Shown here piece after piece: positions 1 to 9,728 of a DNA stretch of 64,000 bases (positions are counted from its first letter, which is position 1; each line of letters opens with the position of its first letter). This stretch comes from Verrucomicrobiaceae bacterium UBA1938 (GTDB taxonomy: Bacteria > Verrucomicrobiota > Verrucomicrobiia > Verrucomicrobiales > Verrucomicrobiaceae), in assembly GCA_002336895.1 (NCBI GenBank), contig DDFC01000017.1, forward strand, positions 15,360 to 79,359, read 5' to 3'. Position numbers and translations under genes: made by a program. Below the pieces are notes generated by a model. That model was not told the DNA's origin. It ran no database searches and was given only the letters and a program-made list of their open reading frames with translations.

Positions 1-1485
<1,485 letters not shown>

Positions 1486-1558
1486 GAGGAGGTGCGGAGT
1501 TTCAGGTTTAAAGTTTCAAATGGGGGCCTGTGACCTGAAGAAACTGAGACGAACCTCC
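1486..1558 (-). promoter_or_regulatory. Probable expression platform of the thiC riboswitch
   Basis: Between aptamer and start codon two nested pairings are visible. GGAGGT (minus strand, 1558-1553) is complementary to ACCTCC (1493-1488), which ends two bases before the ATG. Inside it TTCAGGT (1539-1533) pairs with ACCTGAA (1507-1501). The only SD-like sequence in the leader is the distal GGAGGT. There is no U-tract, so control of translation start is more likely than transcription termination. Pairing is inferred by eye, not folded. Confidence 0.5.
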
Positions 1559-1655
1559 GAGCGAACTCCCTTCGGCGGCATGACCCGCATCAGGTTCGGA
1601 GGGTTCGGGCCAAGGAAGGCCTGTCTCAGTCCCTGCGGCGGGACGCCCCTGTCGT
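1556..1655 (-). promoter_or_regulatory. TPP riboswitch (THI element) of thiC
   Basis: Read on the minus strand, the leader carries the conserved THI-box blocks in order: AGGGGCG, then CTGAGA, then CCGAACCTGATGCGGGTCAT, then GCCGAAGGGAG. These match the two-helix TPP-binding aptamer. It lies about 70 nt upstream of the thiC start on the same strand, so it should lower thiC expression when TPP is high. The edges given are approximate because the P1 helix was judged by eye. Confidence 0.95.
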
Positions 1656-2009
1656 GATGATATGTGGCGCTGATTGTCGGGGTGGCGGGGCGAAGGTCAA
1701 GGGGAAGTGGGGGCGGGGGCTTGGAATCGTCCTCGTTCTCCTACTCGAAGTTGATTCGCTTGGCTCACCCTTCGGGCTCCTTTCAGTCGTCTGTTTGCCT
1801 TCGGCTATCTCCGCTACGCTCCGGTTCGCTTCACTCGGCTATCCTCGATCCTGCCGCGCCGCTGTTGCCTCGGTGCCATGCGTTCTCCCTGCGCATCTTC
1901 GTGGAGTGGGCCCGACCTCCCCCTTTAGTCCAGGTCCACATCCCGATGTCTCGGGAATGGAAAAGGCTAAAAAGACGTTGTTTTGTTATAAAAATTATAG
2001 TAAACTTAG
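1656..2009. other. Intergenic region without a recognised gene
   Basis: About 350 bp between the thiC riboswitch and the next gene. The middle part, roughly 1755-1860, is a low-complexity stretch rich in TTCG/CTCC words (for example GCTACGCTCCGGTTCGCTTC) and reads as non-coding. The last 60 bp become AT-rich (TAAAAAGACG..GTTATAAAAATTATAGTAAAC) and probably hold the promoter of the gene starting at 2010. Open frames here have no recognisable protein character. Confidence 0.5.
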
Positions 2010-3383
2010 ATGTTCTATCAGCCAATGTTGCGTTTTCGCCCCCCAGTTTCCAGCGCGATGGCAGCCGTGGGACTGCTTTTTATGGCGGTCCCGGCGGTGC
2101 GTGGGGACATTGTTTCGGACTGGAACTCATTGGCACTGAGTCAGATGACGGGCGTGGAGGCCCCGCAGATCGCCCATGATCTGGCGATCCTGGACCTCGC
2201 CATGTACAATGCGGTCGAGAGCCTGCAGAGCACCTACGTCCCCTACAGCTACGGCAGCTACCCGGACCCCGGCACGGGCCCCACGGGGGCAGACTACCAG
2301 GCGGCCATGATCACTGCGGCCAATACAGTGATGCAGAGCCTCTACCCGGGATCGAGCAGCAGTTTCACCTCCCTTTACAACAGCGGGCTCAGTTCCATCG
2401 CCGACAGCCAGGCCAAGACGGATGGCATCGGGTGGGGAGTCTCCATTGGAAACAATCTTTTGAACTGGCGCTCCTCAGACGGCTCCTCAGCCGCAGCCAG
2501 CACGCCCTACACCCCGGTGGGCCTCATCGGCTACTGGCAGCAGACCTCCGCCGCAGCCCCGGTGCTGCCGGGCTGGGGCAGTGTGGGTGCCTTTGCCATC
2601 CCAAACACCGGCTCCTACATGACCACGCTGCCGGGCGGCTCACTCTCCAGCTACCTGCAGACCACCCAGTACGCCACGGACTACAATCAGGTGAAGGACC
2701 TGGGCTCAAACTTCAGCGCCACGCGCACCTCTGACCAGACGAACCAGGCCTACTTCTGGGCAGCGGGGGACAATACGGTGAAAATCACGGGCATGTGGAA
2801 TCAGATAGCGCAGACCGTGGCCACCACCGCAGGGCTGAACACTGAAGAAACGGTGCGCCTCATGGCCACGCTGAACGTGGCGATGGCAGATGCCAGCACC
2901 GCCGCCATGGCCACGAGCTACGATCAGCAGTTCTGGCGGCCTGAGACGGCGATCGCAAATGGCGACATCGATGGCAACGTGAACACGGATGTGGATTCCT
3001 CCTGGGCGCCGCTCATCGCCTCGCCCTCTCTGCCGGAGTATGTGTCCCTCGGCGCCACGATCAGCGAGGCAGCGGCGACAGTGCTGGCCTCTTATCTGGG
3101 AGACAGCGTGTCCTTCAGCCTGGGCAGCGACATCAATGGAGACGGCAACATCGATCTGACGCGCCATTTCACCAGCTTCAGCCAGGCGGCCAATGAGGCC
3201 GGGATGGCAGGCGTCTATGGCGGCACTCAGTTCATGACCTCTGTGACGGACGGCCAGGCCATCGGCGCCAACGTGGCGAACTACGTGCTGGGCAACAACT
3301 TTGCCCTCGTGCCCGAGCCGGCTGGGGCCGTGCTGGTGCTGCTGGGCGGCGTGATGCTGCTGGGCACACGGCGGAGGAAGTGA
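2010..3383 (+). CDS. PEP-CTERM vanadium haloperoxidase/PAP2-like protein with degenerate active site
   Basis: A 457-residue exported protein. It has an N-terminal signal peptide (residues about 1-32, ending AVRG-D), the mostly helical fold sequence of the vanadium haloperoxidase/PAP2 group, and a C-terminal PEP-CTERM tail: VPEP at 434-437, a hydrophobic stretch and RRRK. Family landmarks are recognisable (FWRPETAI 308-315, PEYVSLGATISEAAA 342-356, VYGGTQF 402-408), but of the five vanadate or phosphate contacts only Arg310 remains: Lys is Ser303, the SGH His is Gly348, the second Arg is Gly401 and the last His is Gln407. It is therefore unlikely to be an enzyme. DINGDGNID (374-382) resembles a calcium-binding loop. 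ATG 2025 is an alternative start. PEP-CTERM tails direct anchoring by exosortase, which is not encoded here. Confidence 0.85.
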   Translation: MFYQPMLRFRPPVSSAMAAVGLLFMAVPAVRGDIVSDWNSLALSQMTGVEAPQIAHDLAILDLAMYNAVESLQSTYVPYSYGSYPDPGTGPTGADYQAAMITAANTVMQSLYPGSSSSFTSLYNSGLSSIADSQAKTDGIGWGVSIGNNLLNWRSSDGSSAAASTPYTPVGLIGYWQQTSAAAPVLPGWGSVGAFAIPNTGSYMTTLPGGSLSSYLQTTQYATDYNQVKDLGSNFSATRTSDQTNQAYFWAAGDNTVKITGMWNQIAQTVATTAGLNTEETVRLMATLNVAMADASTAAMATSYDQQFWRPETAIANGDIDGNVNTDVDSSWAPLIASPSLPEYVSLGATISEAAATVLASYLGDSVSFSLGSDINGDGNIDLTRHFTSFSQAANEAGMAGVYGGTQFMTSVTDGQAIGANVANYVLGNNFALVPEPAGAVLVLLGGVMLLGTRRRK

Positions 3384-3447
3384 GAGCGGCAGGGATTCGA
3401 TTTTCAAATCGCGGGTAGATGTGGCGCTGCTGTCGCGTTGTTTTGCG

Positions 3448-4635
3448 ATGCACCGATTCCTCTGCACTGCGCTTTCTTCCGTCCTGCTCTTTCCCGCCCT
3501 CCTGCCTGCTCTGGATGAGGCCCGGCTGGCGGCCATTCACCCGGCCATGGAGGCAGCGGTGAAGGCCAAGCAGGCGGCAGGCATCGTCACATTGGTGATG
3601 GAAAAGGGCAGGGTGGTACACCACGACGCCGCAGGCATGGCGGATGTAGCCAAGGGTCGCGCGATGGAGAAGGACGCGCTGTTCTGGATCGCGTCCATGA
3701 CGAAGTCCATCAATGGCACCGCAGTCATGGTGCTGGTGGATGAGGGCAAGCTCGCGCTGGATGAGCCCGCCTCCAAATGGCTGCCAGAGCTGGGCAAGGT
3801 GAAGCTGGCCGATGGCAGCGCACCGGAAAAGCCCATCACGCTGCGCATGCTGCTCAGCCACACGGCGGGCATCGCCTTTCCACGCCGTGCACCATCGGAC
3901 GGAGCCATCTCTTTGAAGGCATACGTGGCATCGCTCCTCAAGACGCCCCTGGCCTTTCAGCCCGGCAGTGCCTACGAGTACGGCTTTGGCCCCACGGTGG
4001 CCGGACGCATCATCGAGCTGGCTTCCGGCATGAAGTATGACGCCTTTTTGCAGGCCAGGATCTTCACGCCGCTCGGCATGAAAGACACGATGTTCAATCC
4101 CGATGACGCGCACCGCGCACGCATCGCCCGCACCTACAAGATGGATGACGAGAAGCACGAGCTGGTGCGTGGCTACAACCCCTTTGTGACCAGCGACGCC
4201 AGCGTGACGCACATGGTGGAGCCCTCGGGCGGCCTCTTTTCCACCGCAGCGGACATGGGGCGCTTTTATTCCATGATCGCCAACGGCGGCGAGCTGGATG
4301 GCGTGCGCATCATCAGCGCAAAATCCGTGGCCGACATGACCACACCCGTAACCGCTGGTGGCAAGACGCTGAACTACGCCTGCGGCTGGCAGGTGAACAC
4401 CGAGACGCAGCGCGTGAACTCGCAGATGCCCGTAGGCAGCTTTGGCCACGGCGGTGCCTTTGCCACAAATGGCTGCATTGATCCGCAGAGCGGCATCGTC
4501 ACCGTGTACATGGTGCAGAATGTTTTGGTGCCCGAAAGTGGCAAGCCTAAGGACGCCTTTCAGCATCTGGTCATGGAGTCCGCTGGCATTACTGTAAAGC
4601 CTGCGGCTACACCCTCAAAGAAGACAAAACCGTGA
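3448..4635 (+). CDS. Exported serine hydrolase, class C beta-lactamase/esterase family
   Basis: A 395-residue protein with a signal peptide (MHRFLCTALSSVLLFPALLPA) and a beta-lactamase/transpeptidase fold. The nucleophile motif SxxK is SMTK in the segment WIASMTKSINGTAV, the Tyr motif is YEYGFG, and a GHGG motif near the C-terminus stands in for KTG. Such proteins are usually esterases or D-amino peptidases acting in the periplasm rather than antibiotic-resistance enzymes; the exact substrate cannot be read from sequence. The ATG at 3448 was preferred to the upstream GTG at 3421 because it places the signal peptide at the N-terminus. It follows the PEP-CTERM gene by 64 bp on the same strand, but no functional link is evident. 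Confidence 0.88.
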   Translation: MHRFLCTALSSVLLFPALLPALDEARLAAIHPAMEAAVKAKQAAGIVTLVMEKGRVVHHDAAGMADVAKGRAMEKDALFWIASMTKSINGTAVMVLVDEGKLALDEPASKWLPELGKVKLADGSAPEKPITLRMLLSHTAGIAFPRRAPSDGAISLKAYVASLLKTPLAFQPGSAYEYGFGPTVAGRIIELASGMKYDAFLQARIFTPLGMKDTMFNPDDAHRARIARTYKMDDEKHELVRGYNPFVTSDASVTHMVEPSGGLFSTAADMGRFYSMIANGGELDGVRIISAKSVADMTTPVTAGGKTLNYACGWQVNTETQRVNSQMPVGSFGHGGAFATNGCIDPQSGIVTVYMVQNVLVPESGKPKDAFQHLVMESAGITVKPAATPSKKTKP

Positions 4636-4711
4636 GCTGAAATCTGCCTGTCGGCGGCGCGGAAGTTGCTTGCTGTTTGAAGCAGCAATGAGGTATTTCT
4701 TTCCCGTCCGC

Positions 4712-5527
4712 ATGAAAAAATCCGGAGTAACCCGACGCGCCTTTGTATCGACCGGCTTTACTGCCGTGACGGGGGCGTTTCTGGCTGCGGAGGAGCAGGT
4801 GGTCGCGCCGTTGGGCATTCCGCTGAAGCAAGAACCGCTGGCATTTGATTTCGCCGCGCTGGAGCCGCATCTGGATGCTGCGACGCTAAAACTGCACCAC
4901 GGCAGGCACCACGCGGAGATCCTCGGCAAACTTCGGGAGACGCTGCAGCCTCTGAACCTCAATGTGGCGAATGTCAGCACGCTCATGTCCAACACCAGCC
5001 GCCTGGTGGTGCCCACGGATCCGCGCCGCAGCATGGTGCGCATGGGCGGCCCGCCGCAGACGTTGTCTGCGGACATCCAGCGCGCTCTTCGCATGTATGG
5101 TGGCGCGCATATCAATCATACCGCCTTCTGGCGCTATCTGGCACCTCCCGGCACCGCGCCAGACGGGCCTCAGGGACGGGTGGCGGAGGCCATCGTGCGG
5201 GAGTTTGGCGGCATCGGCGAATTCAAGACCGCCTTCACCGAGGCGGCCATGAAGCACTTCGGCTCCGGCTGGGCGTTTGTGGTTTACCGCCCGGGCGGCA
5301 GGCTGGTCGTCACCACCATGCGCAATGAGGACAACCCGCTGATGGCGGACGTCGTGCCGGCGGAAGTCAGCGGGCGTTTCATCCTCTGCCTGGACCTGTG
5401 GGAGCACTCCTACTACCTGAAATATCGCAACGACCGTCGCAAATACATCGAGGCGTGGTGGAATGTGGTGAACTGGAACTTTGTGGCGCGCTCCTTTGCC
5501 GTGGCCAGCAGCCAGGCGCGGGTTTGA
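4712..5527 (+). CDS. Tat-exported Fe/Mn-family superoxide dismutase
   Basis: A 271-residue superoxide dismutase with a twin-arginine signal (GVTRRAFVSTGFTAVTGAFL, residues 5-24), so it acts outside the cytoplasm. All four metal ligands are present: His62 (KLHHGRHH), His136 (HINHTAFW), Asp228 and His232 (LDLWEHSYY). The second-shell Gln that tunes the metal is unusual: the MnSOD position (NQDNPL) holds Glu206 (NEDNPL) and the FeSOD position holds Ala. Metal preference is therefore hard to predict. The segment 80-125 is longer than in cytoplasmic enzymes. ATG 4712 puts the RR motif close to the N-terminus; ATG 4688 is an alternative. It stands alone between a serine hydrolase and a convergent lipoprotein gene. 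Confidence 0.93.
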   Translation: MKKSGVTRRAFVSTGFTAVTGAFLAAEEQVVAPLGIPLKQEPLAFDFAALEPHLDAATLKLHHGRHHAEILGKLRETLQPLNLNVANVSTLMSNTSRLVVPTDPRRSMVRMGGPPQTLSADIQRALRMYGGAHINHTAFWRYLAPPGTAPDGPQGRVAEAIVREFGGIGEFKTAFTEAAMKHFGSGWAFVVYRPGGRLVVTTMRNEDNPLMADVVPAEVSGRFILCLDLWEHSYYLKYRNDRRKYIEAWWNVVNWNFVARSFAVASSQARV

Positions 5528-5538
5528 GCTTGGCGCGT

Positions 5539-6141
5539 TCAGCGCTTCGTCGCTGGAAGCTCGGCAGACTCCTTGGTCGGGTACAGGTCCGGCATCAGCA
5601 GCGGGCGCAGCACCATGGGCGTGAGCTCGTAGGGCAGCGGCTTCCACGGATGCTTTTTGTCAGCGGAGACGCGTCCCCACCAGAGGCGGCCGCCGTGGCG
5701 CCAGGGGTCGATGACGAGGCCGTCTTCAAAGCGCTGCCCCTTGGCTGTGACGATGATGCCGTGATGCTCCAGCCAGGTGTCTCGCTTGGATGCAGTCAGG
5801 TGCAGCTCCATGGTCTTGAGGTGCAGGACAAAGAGATGCGGGAAGAGATCGTCCCGCCATTGGTAGCAGAGGCCCCGCTTGCGCAGGCCGGTGTTGACCA
5901 GTCCGTTGTTGAGCCAGGGATAGCACATCGGGTTGAAGTCAGCGGAGAGCCTGGCGGATTCCTCGATGGCGGTGGAGGCCAGCCTGTCGGCCTCTTTGGC
6001 GCTGACGGTGGGGGAGAGCTGCTGCAGCGCACCGCTTAGCTGGCGCGCCCTCTCCTGGCGCTGCGCCGGTGTGCCGACACTCACGCAGGAGGCCAGGATG
6101 AACAGCAGCAGCAGAGTGGAGAGACGAAAGGCGGGCGGCAT
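5539..6141 (-). CDS. Lipoprotein of unknown function with Cys-His-Asp pattern
   Basis: A 200-residue protein with a lipobox signal peptide (LLLLFILASC, Cys19), so it is predicted to be a membrane-anchored lipoprotein. The body has no family I can name. It contains RGLCYQW, then HHGIIVT, then DGLVIDPWRHGGRLWWG; the order Cys-His-Asp with DPWR is like that of papain-fold/transglutaminase-like proteins, which is only a suggestion. It is the last gene of a minus-strand run (8858 down to 5539) of membrane-anchored proteins and lies 18 bp after the coiled-coil gene, so it is probably co-transcribed with it. It converges on the SOD gene with an 11 bp gap. Confidence 0.75.
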   Translation of the reverse strand: MPPAFRLSTLLLLFILASCVSVGTPAQRQERARQLSGALQQLSPTVSAKEADRLASTAIEESARLSADFNPMCYPWLNNGLVNTGLRKRGLCYQWRDDLFPHLFVLHLKTMELHLTASKRDTWLEHHGIIVTAKGQRFEDGLVIDPWRHGGRLWWGRVSADKKHPWKPLPYELTPMVLRPLLMPDLYPTKESAELPATKR

Positions 6142-6159
6142 TGCAGCGTGTAAAACAGA

Positions 6160-7254
6160 TCAGGGCAGGGGGCCGTGGGCAGCCTCATGCAGCGTGCGTG
6201 CCTGCTCCTGCCAGTGTTCGCGGGCGGCGCGGTTTTTAAAGCCCAGCAGCTCGCTGAAGGCGCGCAGCTCTTCCTCATTCCAAAGCGCGATCTGCTTCCA
6301 CGTGCGGATGCCGTGGGAGTAGAGCTGCTCGCTGATGACTTTTTTGATGCCCTTGATCTGAGTGAGGTCGTCGTCAGGCACGGTGCTGCTGGCGGTTTCC
6401 TCGATGCGGCGCAGCACGCGCGTCTGAGTCTGCAGGCGCTCGAGCTCGGCGGAGGCTGCGGCCAGGCGCTTTTCACTGTCAGCGAGGCTGCGACGCGCCT
6501 GTTCCAGGCCGGAGTCATCAGACGGCGTCTGTTCTTCCAGGGAGTGAATGCGCCGCTGCCATTCTTCGTGCTCCTGAGTCAGCGTGGTCAGGCTGGCGTG
6601 CTGCGTGGCCAGCAGGCTCTCCAGCGCGGCGATTTTTTCTCCGAGATTGGCGGCAGGCGCGGCTGCTTTCGGTTTGGCTGTGGTGCTGCGTTTGCGTTTG
6701 GGCTTGGCAGGGGCTTCGGGCGCGGCTTCGGCAGGTGGCGCGCTGCGCAGCCTGGCCAGCTCGGCCTCGGAGGCGGAGAGCGCCTGCTGCAGCGCTGAGT
6801 ACTCCGCTTTGGCGGCTGCCAGTTCTGTTTTGGAGGTTTCGGCTTCTGACTGGGCGGCAGCGTGGGCCGAGCGCAGCTGCTGCATGTCAGAAAGCAGGCG
6901 TGCGCTCTCGGTTTCCAGCGCCTGTGCGGCTTCGCGGGCCTTGGCGGCGGCATCCTGCTGCAGGCGGAGTTCGTTTTGGGCTGCCTGCAGTTCAGCTCGC
7001 AGGGGCTGCAGTTCGGCGGTGTTTGGTTCTGGCGGCTGCGTCGGTTCGGCTGTGGCTGCACGGTTGAGTGCTGCGGCGTGCTCGGTCTCGGATTCTCGCA
7101 GGGCTTTCTGCGCGTCATCGATCTGGGTGTTCAGATCCTGGATGCGCTTCAGCAGGTCGCTGCCACGCCACTGCCAGCCAAACCAGCCGAAGAGCGCGGC
7201 GGTGAGGCCGAGCAGGGGGGCGAGGTAGAGCAGCAGCCAGAGGAAGGAGGACAT
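6160..7254 (-). CDS. Membrane-anchored coiled-coil protein with C-terminal helix-hairpin-helix domain
   Basis: A 364-residue protein with three parts: an N-terminal membrane segment (LWLLLYLAPLLGLTAALFGWFG), a long Ala/Glu/Gln-rich coiled coil interrupted by a basic patch (PKRKRSTTAKPK), and a C-terminal helix-hairpin-helix-like domain (DDLTQIKGIKKVISEQLYSHGIRTWKQIA) of the kind often annotated as flap-endonuclease-like. These domains usually bind DNA or mediate assembly and have no catalytic residues here. Its ATG overlaps the TGA of the preceding gene (TGATG at 7252-7256), indicating translational coupling with the BON-like protein. Function unknown; a role in envelope-nucleoid or division organisation is conceivable. 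Confidence 0.8.
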   Translation of the reverse strand: MSSFLWLLLYLAPLLGLTAALFGWFGWQWRGSDLLKRIQDLNTQIDDAQKALRESETEHAAALNRAATAEPTQPPEPNTAELQPLRAELQAAQNELRLQQDAAAKAREAAQALETESARLLSDMQQLRSAHAAAQSEAETSKTELAAAKAEYSALQQALSASEAELARLRSAPPAEAAPEAPAKPKRKRSTTAKPKAAAPAANLGEKIAALESLLATQHASLTTLTQEHEEWQRRIHSLEEQTPSDDSGLEQARRSLADSEKRLAAASAELERLQTQTRVLRRIEETASSTVPDDDLTQIKGIKKVISEQLYSHGIRTWKQIALWNEEELRAFSELLGFKNRAAREHWQEQARTLHEAAHGPLP

Positions 7255-8858
7255 CAGGGAAATTCAGGGTGGGCCAGGTGCAGGCGCAGCTCTTCTACGG
7301 TCTCGGCGGAGAGTTCTTCAACAACAGCGGCAGGAATGCCAGCGGGGACTTTGCCAGAACGCGAGATGCCGCCGGCCTCCACCAGATCCTGCGTCACAGG
7401 CATGACCTCCCAGTCGCCGCCCGGCCGGGCGATGGCAAAGATGCCCGCACTGCGCGCAGGGGGCGCTGGAGGAAGGCTTTTCACCGTGTGGAGGATGCCC
7501 CTGGACGCCGTGCAGTCTGCATGCACGCGGAAAGAGTCGCTGATGACGAGAAATGGCGGGCTGTAGGCGCGGCGCACTGCAGCAATGCACCGGGCATGCG
7601 CCGCCTCCTCGGCCACCTGGCCGGAGAGAATGACGCGGTGGCTAAACACGGCCAGGCTCAGGAATGCAGGCTGCACCACCTGGGAGGAGGGAGGGGTATG
7701 GGCCAGTGTGCCATCCAGCCAGCTGCTGACCACGGCGCTGTCTGCCTGCAGCTCCTGCAGGTCGAGCATGCCAGACAGGTCGTTTTTCCATGTCTGCTCT
7801 TTCACCGCGATCTGCCAGTCCACCGGTTTCCAGGCATCTCCGGCCACGCCTAGAAAGCAGGTCTTGCCCTTGGGCTTGTCCTTCTCCGGCAGCAGGGCGG
7901 TGGTGATGGGGCCAAAGTCGCCGCTCGGCCGTCGATCAGTGCTGACGCGGATCTGATCATGCAGGCGGCGTGGGGAGAAAGCCTGGAGGGCCTCTTCCAA
8001 AACAGTGCGCTTCATGGCCTCGCTGCCCACCTCTCCGCGCAGGATGATCTCCTGGCCGCTTGCTGCGAGAAAGAGATGTCCCGGCGGCAGGCGGACGAGG
8101 CGTTCTGCATCCATCTCGGCGCGTTGTTCCAGGAGCTGTGTGGCGCGCAGCTCATGGATGGCGGGCAGCACCTGCCGCTGCCACTCGTGCTCGCTGACTC
8201 CTGCATCGCGGGCCTGGGCCAGCAGGGTGGCGTCTGCGCTTTGCAGCGCCAGCTGGCGCCAGCCCTGGCCGATGCATGCCAGCCACGCCTGCGCACCTGT
8301 GGGTGGCGTCGGGATGCCGCGCAGGGTGGCGGAGACGCTGGCTGCCTCGTCATGGGCTTCTGCATCCGTGCCGGGCGTGCCTGCAGCAGAGCCGCCACGG
8401 GTGCCCCACTGGTCCTGCACGCTGCGTGCCAGGTCCCGCGCCTCGTAGGCGCTGGCGGCGGTGCCCAGCAGGCGTGCCCGGGGGCCGTCGGCGGCCAGCA
8501 GCAGCCAGCCGGGCGCGTAGGGCACGATCTGGATCTCGCTGCGCACGCCGCCCACCGGATTGAGGTGCTGCCCCAGTCCGCCGGAGAGCGGTGCGGACGC
8601 TCGCACGAGATCCCCCACGGCAGCCTCGATGCGGCTGCGGTCCTGCGAAGTGCGCACGCTTCCGCGCAGATGCGCCTGCTGGCCATCAAAGGTCAGCTGC
8701 AGGGCGCCCAGGCGGTTTTGCAGCTCTGGCTGCTTGGACAGAGTCTCCTGTGCAGCGGCCTCCAGTGTGCGCTGCATGCCGGGCAGAAAGACCAGCGCAC
8801 CCAGCAGCCACAGTGCGAAGAGCGATGCAGCAGAGAGAATCCAGCGCGCGCGTGTCAT
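7254..8858 (-). CDS. Membrane-anchored protein with BON-like repeats
   Basis: A 534-residue protein with one N-terminal membrane segment (WILSAASLFALWLLGALVFL) and a large periplasmic part. Several segments follow the pattern of BON/OmpA-associated repeats, hydrophobic-x-Leu-x-Gly-x-Val (LRGSVRTSQDRSRIEAAV, ILRGEVGSEAMKRTVLEEAL, ILSGQVAEEAAHARCIAAV), each followed by a helix. This resembles the N-terminal part of proteins that combine BON modules with an OmpA domain, but no OmpA domain is present. It is coupled to the downstream coiled-coil gene by a TGATG overlap and follows the phosphatase gene by 12 bp, giving an operon 9644 to 5539. Specific function unknown. Confidence 0.7.
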   Translation of the reverse strand: MTRARWILSAASLFALWLLGALVFLPGMQRTLEAAAQETLSKQPELQNRLGALQLTFDGQQAHLRGSVRTSQDRSRIEAAVGDLVRASAPLSGGLGQHLNPVGGVRSEIQIVPYAPGWLLLAADGPRARLLGTAASAYEARDLARSVQDQWGTRGGSAAGTPGTDAEAHDEAASVSATLRGIPTPPTGAQAWLACIGQGWRQLALQSADATLLAQARDAGVSEHEWQRQVLPAIHELRATQLLEQRAEMDAERLVRLPPGHLFLAASGQEIILRGEVGSEAMKRTVLEEALQAFSPRRLHDQIRVSTDRRPSGDFGPITTALLPEKDKPKGKTCFLGVAGDAWKPVDWQIAVKEQTWKNDLSGMLDLQELQADSAVVSSWLDGTLAHTPPSSQVVQPAFLSLAVFSHRVILSGQVAEEAAHARCIAAVRRAYSPPFLVISDSFRVHADCTASRGILHTVKSLPPAPPARSAGIFAIARPGGDWEVMPVTQDLVEAGGISRSGKVPAGIPAAVVEELSAETVEELRLHLAHPEFP

Positions 8859-8870
8859 GGCGTGGGGAGG

Positions 8871-9644
8871 TCACTCTTTCTCGCTGAGCATGCGCAACTC
8901 CTCAAAGCTGAAGCGCCGCGCCTCACCGCGCTGATTGGTCTGCACCACGCTTTCCGTGGCGGTCTCCAGTGCCGTCAGCCAGCCTTCACCATAGGCCCAG
9001 GTGTCGATGCAGATGCGGCCGGGAAGAATGAGGGGCAGCCCGGTCTTCTGCGCAGTGTGTCCGCAGACCAGTGTCTTGCCTGAGAAGTGTGGGTGGGAGT
9101 CGTCAAACCGCCGCCAGAAGAGCCAGTCATCGCTCTGGTCCGGCATTGGCAGCATGGCATTCACGTTCGCATGGGCGAAGATATGCGTGTCATTCATGTG
9201 CCAGCGGCGTAGCCGCTTGCTGAGAAAGTCCCAGTGCTCCTCCGGGATGGCGTTCCAGTCCGGGGTGTCCATGCAGCCGTAGGACTGCATTGTTTGGCGG
9301 CCGCCCACGCCATACCAGGAGGTGGAGTCCACCAGGCTCTGGCGGGCATCGAGCATCAGGATTTCATGATTTCCCAGAATGGGGACGAGCTGGCAGTGGC
9401 TTTCCAGGTCCAGCAGTGTGTGCAGCACGCCACGGGTGTCCGGGCCGCGGTCCACATAATCTCCCAAGGTGACGATGGTGTCGTCGTGCCGGGGGGCCAG
9501 CTCCTGGAGCAGGAGATCCAGCGCGGTGGAGCAGCCGTGGATGTCTCCAATGACGAGAGTCCGCCCGCTTTTGCGTTCGCGGGTGGGGAGCTGGACCCTC
9601 GACGTGTGGATGTCGGGGGCTTCGTCGCTGACCAGAATGGGCAT
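8871..9644 (-). CDS. Serine/threonine protein phosphatase-type metallophosphoesterase
   Basis: A 257-residue calcineurin-like phosphoesterase. The metal-binding motifs of PPP-family phosphatases are all present: GDIHGC, GDYVDRGPDTRG, GNHE, and the later VCGHTAQ and IDTWAYG. Bacterial members of this size are protein phosphatases or symmetrical bis-nucleoside tetraphosphatases; the choice cannot be made from sequence alone. The ATG at 9644 was chosen because upstream codons have no protein character and run into the divergent promoter region. It is the first gene of the minus-strand run and faces an ABC ATPase gene across 84 bp. Confidence 0.9.
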   Translation of the reverse strand: MPILVSDEAPDIHTSRVQLPTRERKSGRTLVIGDIHGCSTALDLLLQELAPRHDDTIVTLGDYVDRGPDTRGVLHTLLDLESHCQLVPILGNHEILMLDARQSLVDSTSWYGVGGRQTMQSYGCMDTPDWNAIPEEHWDFLSKRLRRWHMNDTHIFAHANVNAMLPMPDQSDDWLFWRRFDDSHPHFSGKTLVCGHTAQKTGLPLILPGRICIDTWAYGEGWLTALETATESVVQTNQRGEARRFSFEELRMLSEKE

Positions 9645-9728
9645 CGGGCATTCTTGCGCGATGAGCGCCGGACGCAACCACCGATCATCGACTTGGCACA
9701 ATCCCTTAGACCATGCAAGGTAGCAGGA

